DNA of 64,000 bases from Fibrobacterota bacterium (GTDB taxonomy: Bacteria; Fibrobacterota; Fibrobacteria; UBA5070), in the NCBI GenBank assembly GCA_016715065.1, contig JADKBN010000013.1, positions 62,001 to 126,000 of the forward strand. The letters run 5' to 3'. The position numbers and the translations under genes are program-made. Below the pieces are notes generated by a model. That model searched no databases and was not told where the DNA came from. It saw nothing but the letters and a program-made list of their open reading frames with translations. Positions 47,501 through 52,508 of the stretch are shown here, one piece after another; positions within the stretch are counted from its first letter, which is position 1, and every line of letters begins with the position of its first letter.

Positions 47501-48029
47501 GCCTCGTGCCAAGCTCGTCGCCATGGTGTGGCCGGATCTCGCCAGGTACACGGGGTGGATGGTTCCTCCTTCCGAAAAGCCGCTTTCCGTGTTCTTGCGC
47601 TCCAATCAGGCGGCGCCCTGGAGAACACTGGATGGCCGGTCCCCCGGTCAGGCGACTTCCCATTACGCGGGCATCGTGTTGAAGACCAACAAGTCGCTGG
47701 AAAGCGCGAGATTGTTCCTATACGACAACATGGGTGTCGCCATCGCTTTCGTGGATCTCGCCGATGTCCAGCGGGCCGTCCGCGAAGGTCGCGTGGAGTC
47801 GTCCCTGCGCGGCGATGTGGACGTCTGGATCGCTTGGAACGGCATGAGCCGTCAAGGCTCCATGACACCCTCCGGGGTGTACCTCGCCCGCGTGGTGGGC
47901 TGGGTGTTCATCGATGGGCGGCGCGAGGTGGTCAACCAGGTCTACAACCTGGGTTGGCACAACCCTTACCCGGTGGAGCCACCGGCAGACCTGGAGTTCC
48001 TGCCGCAGGACGATTGGATGGACTGGTAG
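38571..48029 (+). CDS. Giant secreted protein: 11 tandem repeats, fibro-slime domain, VWA domain
   Basis: A 3152-residue exported protein (signal peptide MSRILAILCALAPFVSAA). Residues of about 19-1200 are 11 tandem repeats of about 107 residues with the frame '[LF]xxPW...GW[YF]...TSYLS...LDTAYAKNDT[VI]W[IV]', loosely like starch-binding modules (CBM25/26). Residues of about 1214-1405 form a fibro-slime domain ('FYPIDDFVTLAGG', 'NFGFCLESHGQFRYRRGQ', 'LDTLGLVDGNVYPWDLF'). A VWA domain follows, with MIDAS DNSGS at 1592-1596. The C-terminal half has about four units of 'YRLRFLDG.G...DS...VEVW', two calcium-loop-like segments (near 2555, 'DNDGDGGLD', and near 2767, 'SDGDGDGRAD') and a FlgD-like end ('TPSGVYLARV'). 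An adhesin or surface-layer role is inferred. A GTG at 38550 is an alternative start. Confidence 0.88.
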   Translation: MSRILAILCALAPFVSAAKTVILQNPWTGADLPRYPPSIIMPDAGGFNTLTQAAFSDKSYWSYTFASNTPGRFYFVNTNSTDYQYGTTGFRPTGSAPATFDVDALFAGRDTVWIVPDTTNPRPRIPAITATDPMGKRMVVMFRSPWSGTPRFRAHGGDWGNFAQVSSANLWYSASLAGLADLKLAISDYNGMYFLGAAGQSTSSTTTLDLDAALANNDTVWIIGAATGAPKVGSYVSSQSVVLLKNPWEVTNSGTPPAVGFDQTGSWNSMTAAAGWPGWYAATIPNVYGNMTFRNGVAGTSYLSSIGIASSGYPFTMDTALLKNDTVWVVPSASGTHSVLSAPPAARAVTLMLRNPWDSLNPRQPPFARIEGADWAPLAAAPGGWFALSTALSGSRLQVGIRNATGTSYLSSIGLTSVSSNYMVLDTAFARNDTIWIVPQPNYYHLALSSEPQPRQGVVMLLNPWESNYPGLAPRVEIESQGQATMSPVAAMPGWYSAPIQFYGSLLTTFWDNAKSYSKGRYVLDTAYAKNDTIWVTFPSSSSVPRVSSVQPPEKTMTILFKSPWDSIAPFLPGSVQVEGRAWVPLAPVAGSAGWYAATVNFFTTLQVDIRDSKGTSFLSAWGTASTTSALLLDTAYAKNDTVWIVGGAGNNTPISVSTAAPATRPLTLLLQGPWESVDPGVAPSILANGRNWQSFQAHPTLPGWYASSLDLYGPAIVQIRNAARTSYMYYGGTATSNWYTLSLDTAYAKNDTLWIHRNASGTLSVVPTAPSLKPVTILFKSPWDTAIPGQPGQFNVEGHGWRVLVPLAGSAGWYVGTDTFIGSLQLAIRDSKGTSYIGYNGTTSSASSTVQLDTAYAKNDTVWIVAGAGVGTQPGIFTREPPARPLTVILQNPWEAATPGAAPSLLVNGKNWQSFLAYAPRPGWYSASLDFYGSLAVQIRNTAATSYLSANGTTSYNSSPMTLDTSYAKNDTIWIVAGPVTVPRIFSVDPDPKPIVLMLKNPWQATYPGQVPYMQIEGGAWSQAVPVAGDTGWYSTSSNFISALQVAIRLGTGTSYLGADGTSSQFFAMVLDSLARKNDTIWITDGTGGKPPRFRTMNPKTSKVVMVLNPWDGVLPLQRPVAFLGGGSNGQVLSPSMENCGWYFLETEAYPKDVLFRSSRTGEGFGAAGIGSSIALDLTGNITDTVWVAPGGSLTRISYLPISDKGTCAIALVPATVRDFKYAALGAPNSGLATNLVTDRLGADRKPVIRRGSSVPPLQAAWFRDSSGVNAATCRDLAMTLDTLTGTYRMANSTFYPIDDFVTLAGGGANPFNDKSMNAYTNNFGFCLESHGQFRYRRGQKDTIAGQDDLFHYLNGSLVANLGGTHGTLTKAVGLDTLGLVDGNVYPWDLFFCDRMSSTSVLNWSMPGLLPNPMARVDSSVTGNVSTLKVSSLRTSGQGCDRVETLAPTRGDVRLKALYDTTWITLQAGVHHGGIRVSDSSGVQVDTSALVGLPYGIYVVRLRATSDTLVFRDLVFQIEAPPYMHPYTPNARCDLKSGTMRSNAGCIHLSDLDGDTLRISRNSTRLSTEGLVLCGSASTVVPGTDIAYLQDNSGSMDDNDPTRQRGLIVEEAINLHSQLAPSSNAAYLPFESDFTSTRLYNITDPVERADLISSITLGNSGFTSYSGALGWARALLEGATSGAKTMAPSPNQNKAIILISDGRPDDETSSYRVLLPRATTNYQGSVWTLPADSSVPVFGFMITTDADAMTSGQVLYNIAQRSGGEFIVIPPNDPDSLRSAMMTVLGNIVARARPDTLRITNQANGQVSRGLSSGREGGGWRFRLDSLMGLEPGVNDLQLRGVLSTDRGDSVVNARWTVVVGDSLDEFVVGGRDTTLTLACSAPTQLKIRPPSDTTRHFADARDVSLSFWLDARYDKLLQNTVQFWTDFSSDTGRKTLGATSTPNGIRAYSNISVPWSGSVVSRKDSSVQTDFGWDTLRAVYRTPRDRRDTAVGFLPVFRDWPVSVSLSPDTLKGAQGELVVTVRDPNILLDTVRVKVYQNRRDSVWLLLRRDSVAKFTAKLPFVQGASVVLGDSILQAGSYRVVALDSVFALYQTRRDTAILRRPDPRLRFMDAAGKAMDSLPPRVMAIGARDTIRVGLFVDTLLLSNSTDSVFATVPSWLAVRTLAGGASTGRMRLVAGKVAFTVATSGPGFDGDVRITRPAGPDTLHRRIDVGGLRLRFSDGAGQVQDTARIDMDFRSDTLLRVEVWDGAALCGTCDGWMTDSVSNVHLRFLDSLGKRVDSIAIRSGRAVFRMGADAPVSKATVVLKSAGLWARGVATPVDFRPYRLRFLDGSGGVVDSARVDRDILTDTLVRVEVWGRSGLCLACTGKLGLTASMPGVRLSDSDGVTTDSISIEAGRTALRIGSERPLSGAKVVLSGALLGSASTVDPVTFRPYRLRFVHPDGAVSDSFAADTLARRAVRVAVQVWGATGSVRWNGVLRIDSIGPSLLVSDTTGKTDSLFRLVDGRTDFLIRSDVPATMRMKVSVDSIGLETGVGPITWRILAPDSAILMDNDGDGGLDAVLVKFAFPWNPDNGIALSWPDSGNVLDLSKASRKVSTDSLAVEWLFDRAQSPRTTAWRHGRVPARFSWNSAAPSVPFPALERIAPIPVRARIVRGTSKDTLVVWASEPLDANLLSGGADLVWRSFPGSSRVESQDPSWDSRRQALLLPIDRARIDSLVRSADSVRFAPRGAVRDALGATVSDTAPSVEVEGLDPAPLRAIVSDGDGDGRADQVVLHFQHAPRVVDSYRFSWPTRDGKLLDRQVKASEGEADSTGKVLVFRIDPWDFGATQCESVGCSDLGRMRTSRWGDTLAGAFALEDGVLPVILKAQLRFRRDARSPDTLRAEMSETIKAGDGSGWLRFGRASLDSLGLQIERIGQVAKDARILELLLDSTFAGQEGDSVRLAAWPEGGVEDGAKNRPGRFVHWTPLELGAPRAKLVAMVWPDLARYTGWMVPPSEKPLSVFLRSNQAAPWRTLDGRSPGQATSHYAGIVLKTNKSLESARLFLYDNMGVAIAFVDLADVQRAVREGRVESSLRGDVDVWIAWNGMSRQGSMTPSGVYLARVVGWVFIDGRREVVNQVYNLGWHNPYPVEPPADLEFLPQDDWMDW

Positions 48030-48046
48030 GATCCGCGTTCGGATCC
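48029..48046 (+). terminator. Hairpin at the end of the giant gene
   Basis: GGATCCG and CGGATCC form a perfect 7-bp stem around a CGTT loop, overlapping the last base of the stop codon. There is no T tract, so a terminator role is only possible. Confidence 0.35.
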
Positions 48047-48121
48047 CATCGGAAAATCCGGGATACGTATCGATGCACGCAAATGCGGATCGATATGCCC
48101 AATCGTGACGCCCCCAAATTG

Positions 48122-48154
48122 TTGTGGAGACGCCCCGCCGGGGCGTCTCCACAA
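48122..48154. repeat. REP-like palindrome, copy 2
   Basis: Two perfect 15-nt arms (TTGTGGAGACGCCCC and its complement) flank GCC. It differs from the copy at 25219-25251 by A to G in the left arm and T to C in the right arm, so pairing is kept. It lies between two convergent genes. Confidence 0.8.
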
Positions 48155-48329
48155 TGGGTGGGACGTCGCGACGCGTTTGGGGCGTGATTGCGTCGTTACG
48201 TGGTTGGGGGCACCGGGCGATGCCCGGTTATCGGATCCGTTCGCGTGTACGACAGGCGTCGTTCGCTGTCCGGTTATCGGATTTGCGACCCGCAAGCCGG
48301 GCACGTGATCGATGGGAAGGTGGGAAATT
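48155..48329. repeat. Repeat-rich intergenic stretch
   Basis: It holds a second palindrome, ACCGGGC-GAT-GCCCGGT (48212-48228), and a 13-bp direct repeat CCGGTTATCGGAT (48224-48236 and 48270-48282). No gene is supported. With 48030-48154, this makes a 300-bp intergenic block made mostly of short repeats. Confidence 0.6.
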
Positions 48330-49304
48330 TCATGGCGTCTTGTTCTGGACAAAGGCTGTCAAGGCGTCCACCACGAAGGCCATCTTGCGGTAGTCCAGGG
48401 TGCCGGCGGTGTCGGCGCGGCTGTGGTAGGCCTTGTTGCGATACAGGGAGGTGTTGGTCACCATGAACGCCGGGTAGCCGAACTTCCAGAAGTTCAGGTG
48501 GTCGCTGAAATCCACCCCCGGGGTGCTGGGTGCGGTGGAGAGCTGCTGGCAGGAAATGTCGCCCAAGTCGTTGGTGCGCTCCTGGAACTCGTCGGCGAGA
48601 TCGGAGGATCCCAAATCGGAGATCGCGGCGATGAAATTCCCCTTCGAGGGATAGAGCAGCGAATACATGGCGGAAGGATAGTCCTGCGTCGCGGTGTCCG
48701 AAAAGTACCCGATCATCTCGATGCTGGTCATTCCCACCAATGGCCAGGCGGAATCGTGCACCATCCTGGCGAAATGGTGGCTGCCCATGTCCGCCGTGCG
48801 GAAGTAGGGAGGTTCTTCCAGAACGAACGCGACAAAAAGTGTTGTATACGGCGGGGGCGCGCCGCGCCGGACCAGGCGCGCCGTCTCCAGAAGGCCTGCG
48901 ACACCGGATGCGTTGTCGTCGGCACCCGGCAAGTCCAGGTAGGTGTCGTAATGCGCGCCGAGGATCAACAAAGTGTCGGAGCGCCCGACGACCTTGCAAA
49001 AAAGGTTGCGGTAGGCGCGCCCGTGAACCGAGAACACCTGGGAGTCACAGGGGATCTGGGCCTGCGCGAAGCCTGCTTGGATGAATTCGTAGGCGCGTTG
49101 GAGGTTCTCGGGCTGGTCGAAGCCGCGACCGTGGAGCGTGTCGGAAAGAAAGCGCACCGTCCGTTCCAAGGCTTCCGGGCGGGCTCGTTCCTTCGGGCTG
49201 GGCATTGGTGTGGAGCCGCAGGAAGCGAACAGCAGCGGGATTGCCGCCAGGAGCGAGTGTTTAGCCAGGAAGCGGGCGGTCTGGCGGTGCAGAGATAGGG
49301 GCAT
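48330..49304 (-). CDS. M28-family metallopeptidase lipoprotein
   Basis: A 324-residue lipoprotein (lipobox LFASC, Cys29) with the M28 aminopeptidase fold. The two-zinc site is visible: His118 in 'GAHYDTYLD', the bridging Asp in 'GADDNASG' (129/130), the catalytic Glu pair 163-164 in 'FVLEEPP', and a C-terminal His in 'YHSRADT'. Such enzymes remove N-terminal residues from peptides in the periplasm or at the cell surface. The length is normal for a single-domain M28 protein. The gene converges on the giant surface-protein gene, with repeats between them. Confidence 0.92.
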   Translation of the reverse strand: MPLSLHRQTARFLAKHSLLAAIPLLFASCGSTPMPSPKERARPEALERTVRFLSDTLHGRGFDQPENLQRAYEFIQAGFAQAQIPCDSQVFSVHGRAYRNLFCKVVGRSDTLLILGAHYDTYLDLPGADDNASGVAGLLETARLVRRGAPPPYTTLFVAFVLEEPPYFRTADMGSHHFARMVHDSAWPLVGMTSIEMIGYFSDTATQDYPSAMYSLLYPSKGNFIAAISDLGSSDLADEFQERTNDLGDISCQQLSTAPSTPGVDFSDHLNFWKFGYPAFMVTNTSLYRNKAYHSRADTAGTLDYRKMAFVVDALTAFVQNKTP

Positions 49305-49636
49305 AGAAGCACAGTACTCTCACCATACCGGGACTGCTGTCGAATTCCAAACGTCCCGAACAGGTCGGCAGAGGCTGCATCAAACTCTCTGTGGCTGCCA
49401 GCGGAAAAAGACACTACCTTCTCGGTAGCTCTCCTCGATCGTGGTCCGTACCCGGTCGAGCCCCAAAGACGGTCGCGATGAAACCCTTCCAACCAACCGA
49501 TTCCAACGTCCAGGTGCATTGTTCGATGCAGATGGTTCCGTGTGTGGTTTGGCTTGGAGTCTCGAACGTATGATCGTCACCACGGTTGTTTCCCCACTGT
49601 CCTCTCGATCCCCCCAATTCCCATAAAGGAACGCAC
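49305..49636. other. 332-bp intergenic region between divergent genes
   Basis: This separates the M28 peptidase gene (leftward) from the VWA lipoprotein gene (rightward), so it should hold both promoters. A small hairpin CTACC-TTCT-CGGTAG-like (near 49416-49431) is the only structure noticed. No coding frame in it has convincing signals. Confidence 0.5.
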
Positions 49637-50911
49637 ATGAAAAAGATTGGAATCCTGATCGCCACAAGCTTGCTCTTGGTTGGTTGCGAAGTATCCGGCA
49701 CGGGAGGTTACGGCGACTCCGACAGCACGAATGTCCTCGGCACCGAATCGATTACGGAAAAGACGGGTCCTTCCAGCACCGGCGTGATCAAGACCAACAG
49801 CGGCACCACGACCGTTTCGAAAATGGACGGCACATCCAGCTCTGGCGGCGGCGCTAGCACATCTGGCACGCAGACCTCCCCGACCACCACGATCCCTGCC
49901 GGTCAGATCACCGCAGGAGAATGGAACGATCTGGTCAATTGGGGGTTCTGGAACACGCTGAATCTCAAGTCGGAGTTTTCCACACACGCCACCTACTGGT
50001 GGTACAACCTCCGCAACCGGGTTTCCGTCCACGTCACCCAGCAGGGAACTCCGCAGGTGGATGCCCAAGTGGAGCTTTTGGGATCGGATGGGAGGGTGCT
50101 GTGGACCGCACGCACCGACAACCAAGGCAACGCCCATTTGTGGCCGTCCGTGGTCAGTGATGGTCAGTCTTCCACCTCTGGCTTGCGGGCACGGGTGGGA
50201 AGCCAGGTTTTCGAGGACATCAAAGTCAACAGCCAGGGCGGGACTAACGATTTGGCCATCAGCTCCGGCAGTGGCAGCCCGGATGCGATCGACGTGGCCT
50301 TCGTGGTGGACGCGACCGGATCGATGGGCGACGAACTGGATTACCTGAAAGAAGAATTGAAGGATGTGATCGCCAGCGTCCGCAGCCAGAACGCGAACAC
50401 GGCCATCAACACCGGAAGCGTCTACTACCGCGACCAGAGCGACCTCTTCGTGACGAGGGTTTCCGGTTTCACCACGAACATCGATCAGACGGTCCGTTTT
50501 GTGAGTGAACAGTTCGCCGGCGGCGGGGGCGACTACCCGGAAGCTGTGCACACGGCATTGGACGTGTCGCTCAACAGCCTGAATTGGTCCAACTCGGCCA
50601 AGGCGAGAATCATGTTCATCGTGCTGGACGCCCCTCCCCATTACGATACGACCATTGTCAACAAGATTCATGAACTGGTCCGCGCGGCCAGCGCCAAAGG
50701 GGTGAGGATCATCCCCGTAGCATGCAGCGGCGTCAACAAACAAACCGAATTCCTCCTGCGCTACATGGCCATCGCGACCGGCGGCACCTACGTGTTTGTG
50801 ACCGACGACAGCGGCATCGGCGGAAGCCACCTGGTCGCCTCCGTGGGCGACTACAAGGTGGAGTTCCTGAATTCCCTGATGGTCCGGCTGATCAACGAGC
50901 GGATCAAGTAA
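49637..50911 (+). CDS. VWA-domain lipoprotein
   Basis: A 424-residue lipoprotein (MKKIGILIATSLLLVGC, Cys17). Residues of about 20-100 are a Ser/Thr/Gly-rich low-complexity linker. About 120-220 form a beta-sandwich ('NRVSVHVTQQGTPQVDAQVELLG') and about 235-420 a VWA domain with MIDAS DATGSM, 'GGDYPEAVHTAL' and 'IMFIVLDAPPH'. VWA lipoproteins of this layout are probably metal-dependent adhesion or scaffold proteins at the envelope. AAGGA precedes the ATG at 49637; the in-frame upstream codons lack a signal. It is the third VWA domain encoded in this window. Confidence 0.9.
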   Translation: MKKIGILIATSLLLVGCEVSGTGGYGDSDSTNVLGTESITEKTGPSSTGVIKTNSGTTTVSKMDGTSSSGGGASTSGTQTSPTTTIPAGQITAGEWNDLVNWGFWNTLNLKSEFSTHATYWWYNLRNRVSVHVTQQGTPQVDAQVELLGSDGRVLWTARTDNQGNAHLWPSVVSDGQSSTSGLRARVGSQVFEDIKVNSQGGTNDLAISSGSGSPDAIDVAFVVDATGSMGDELDYLKEELKDVIASVRSQNANTAINTGSVYYRDQSDLFVTRVSGFTTNIDQTVRFVSEQFAGGGGDYPEAVHTALDVSLNSLNWSNSAKARIMFIVLDAPPHYDTTIVNKIHELVRAASAKGVRIIPVACSGVNKQTEFLLRYMAIATGGTYVFVTDDSGIGGSHLVASVGDYKVEFLNSLMVRLINERIK

Positions 50912-50926
50912 TAGGAGTGTGATCCT

Positions 50927-51059
50927 CCGCTCGTCCTGAGGAGGCGGTGAAACCGCCGTCTCGAAGGGCGCGTGGAGGATGCGTTCCTACAAAACGAGGT
51001 GTTTCTCGATACGCCGCCGCCCTTCGAGACGCGGCGGAGCCGCTCCTCAGGACGAACGG
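50927..51059. repeat. Paired inverted repeat between convergent genes
   Basis: Two copies of a 'CGTCCTGAGGAG...GTCTCGAAGGGCG' element face each other (50927-50971 and 51012-51059). Each arm has an inner stem; the left one is GGCGGT-GAA-ACCGCC at 50943-50957. It fills the gap between the VWA gene and queE, so it may end transcription from both sides. The element resembles widespread intergenic repeats of high-GC bacteria. Confidence 0.75.
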
Positions 51060-51090
51060 CTTTCATCCCCTTCGCTTTCCCACAAAACGT

Positions 51091-51729
51091 TCAGGCGATG
51101 CCGAGCGCTTTGTGCATCTGGAAGGACAATCGCCACGCCGGACGTGCCATGCACGCTTCCACGCTGGCGCGGCGGTTCGCGGCAGCCTTGGCGGGATCCG
51201 GATCGTCCATGGGCTGCAGGAACCGGTGTTGGAATTCCAACGCTTCCAGTTCGATCAGATCCAGCGGTTGCGGCCAGACCACCTTCAGCTCGTGGCCGGT
51301 CTTCTGGATCCAGCGCGATCCGGCCTTGGGGCTGACCGTGATCCAGTCCACTCCCGGCAGGACAGTATTTGTTCCATTGGTTTCCAGCGCGACCGAGAAT
51401 CCTTCCCGATGCAGAGCCTCCACCAGGCGGGAATCGAGTTGGAGCGTGGGCTCGCCCCCGGTGCAGACCACCAGAGGTTCGCCTCCCGTGGCGTTCCACA
51501 AGGATTTCACGGTTTCAGCCAGCGATCGGGCGTCCGGATAGACGCCGGCTCTGGGTCCCGAAAGCGAGACGAAATCGGTATCGCAAAACCGGCAGACGGC
51601 CGTTTCCCGGGTGGCGGGGTCGCCGTTCCACAGATTGCACCCGGCGAACCGCAAAAACACCGCGGCCCGCCCGGACTGGGCGCCTTCGCCTTGCAATGTT
51701 GCGAAGATCTCCTGGACGCGGTAGCTCAA
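51091..51729 (-). CDS. queE: 7-carboxy-7-deazaguanine synthase
   Basis: A 212-residue radical-SAM enzyme that converts 6-carboxytetrahydropterin to 7-carboxy-7-deazaguanine in queuosine/preQ0 synthesis. The cluster motif is the expanded C-x14-C-x2-C form (Cys31, Cys46, Cys49, in 'CNLWNGDPATRETAVCRFCD'). 'EIFATLQGEG' and 'VVCTGGEPTLQLD' are diagnostic. I place the start at TTG 51729, which overlaps the queC stop (TTGA) and begins just before 'SYRVQEIFATLQGEG'. The ATG-initiated frame from 51801 would add 24 unrelated residues inside queC. It is coupled to queC. Confidence 0.9.
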   Translation of the reverse strand: MSYRVQEIFATLQGEGAQSGRAAVFLRFAGCNLWNGDPATRETAVCRFCDTDFVSLSGPRAGVYPDARSLAETVKSLWNATGGEPLVVCTGGEPTLQLDSRLVEALHREGFSVALETNGTNTVLPGVDWITVSPKAGSRWIQKTGHELKVVWPQPLDLIELEALEFQHRFLQPMDDPDPAKAAANRRASVEACMARPAWRLSFQMHKALGIA

Positions 51730-52433
51730 GCCAGGCCAAACCGGGTCAGCAAAGGATCGACAAGCCCCGCGCCAGCGAAGCCGGCCAAGCGCAGTTGGCA
51801 CGAGTCGCAGCGCAGACAGGGCCGTCCGTCCGAGGCGGGGTCGTAGCAGGAGCGCGTGCGGGAGTAGTCCACCCCAAGCGTGGTGCCCAGCCGGATGATT
51901 TCCGATTTGGACAGCCTTTGCAGGGGGGCGACTACCTGCAGGCCTTCCCCTTCGGTGCCGATGCGAGTGGCGAGATTGGCCATGCGCTCGAAGGCCTCGA
52001 TGAATTCAGGGCGGCAGTCGGGGTAGCCGGAATAATCCACCGCGTTGACCCCGATGTAGATGCGGGAGGCATCCAGAACTTCCGCCCACGCCAGGGCAAA
52101 CGAAAGGAAAACCGTGTTGCGCGCCGGGACGTAGGTGGTGGGGACGCCGCCGCCGATCTCGGATTCCGAGCGACCTTTGGGGACCTCGCCGTGGCCGGTC
52201 AGCGACGATCCTCCCAGACTGGACAAATCGATGTCCACCGTTCGGTGCGAGGCCGCTCCCATGGCGCGGGAAAGGTCGGAGGCGGCTTCCAGTTCCAGGC
52301 TGTGGCGTTGGCCGTAACGGAAGGCGAGCGTGTGGCAGGCTCCCCCTTCCCGCAAGGCGCAGGCAAGCACGGTGGCGGAATCCAAACCGCCGGACAGGAG
52401 CACGATGGCAGGCTTTTTTCCCGATTCCGTCAT
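51726..52433 (-). CDS. queC: 7-cyano-7-deazaguanine synthase
   Basis: A 235-residue ATP-dependent enzyme that makes preQ0 from 7-carboxy-7-deazaguanine and ammonia. It has the PP-loop 'LLSGGLDSATVLA' (residues 12-24), 'TYVPARNTVFLSFALAWAE', 'GVNAVDYSGYPDCRPEFI' and a four-cysteine zinc site ('CYDPASDGRPCLRCDSC'). The product feeds queuosine tRNA modification. queE overlaps its 3' end. queD and queF are not in the window. A TATCTT box sits 6 nt before the ATG. The 75-bp gap to the divergent histidine kinase gene must hold both promoters. Confidence 0.95.
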   Translation of the reverse strand: MTESGKKPAIVLLSGGLDSATVLACALREGGACHTLAFRYGQRHSLELEAASDLSRAMGAASHRTVDIDLSSLGGSSLTGHGEVPKGRSESEIGGGVPTTYVPARNTVFLSFALAWAEVLDASRIYIGVNAVDYSGYPDCRPEFIEAFERMANLATRIGTEGEGLQVVAPLQRLSKSEIIRLGTTLGVDYSRTRSCYDPASDGRPCLRCDSCQLRLAGFAGAGLVDPLLTRFGLA

Positions 52434-52439
52434 GCGCTC

Positions 52440-52445
52440 AAGATA
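52440..52445 (-). promoter_or_regulatory. Leaderless-type -10 box of queC
   Basis: On the minus strand the sequence is GGTATCTTGAGCGCATG: TATCTT, a 6-nt spacer, then the start codon. No Shine-Dalgarno sequence is present. This is the clearest leaderless-type start in the window. Confidence 0.5.
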
Positions 52446-52508
52446 CCTTCCCGCTGGAAGGAAGAAGGTCGCAAGTCGCCTTCACGTTCCTAGGTTTGCG
52501 CCCCAAGG

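Noticed and set aside
51730..51801. Longer queE start at 51801
   Set aside because: The extra 24 residues lie inside queC and match nothing; the TTG at 51729 overlaps the queC stop and fits the family start.
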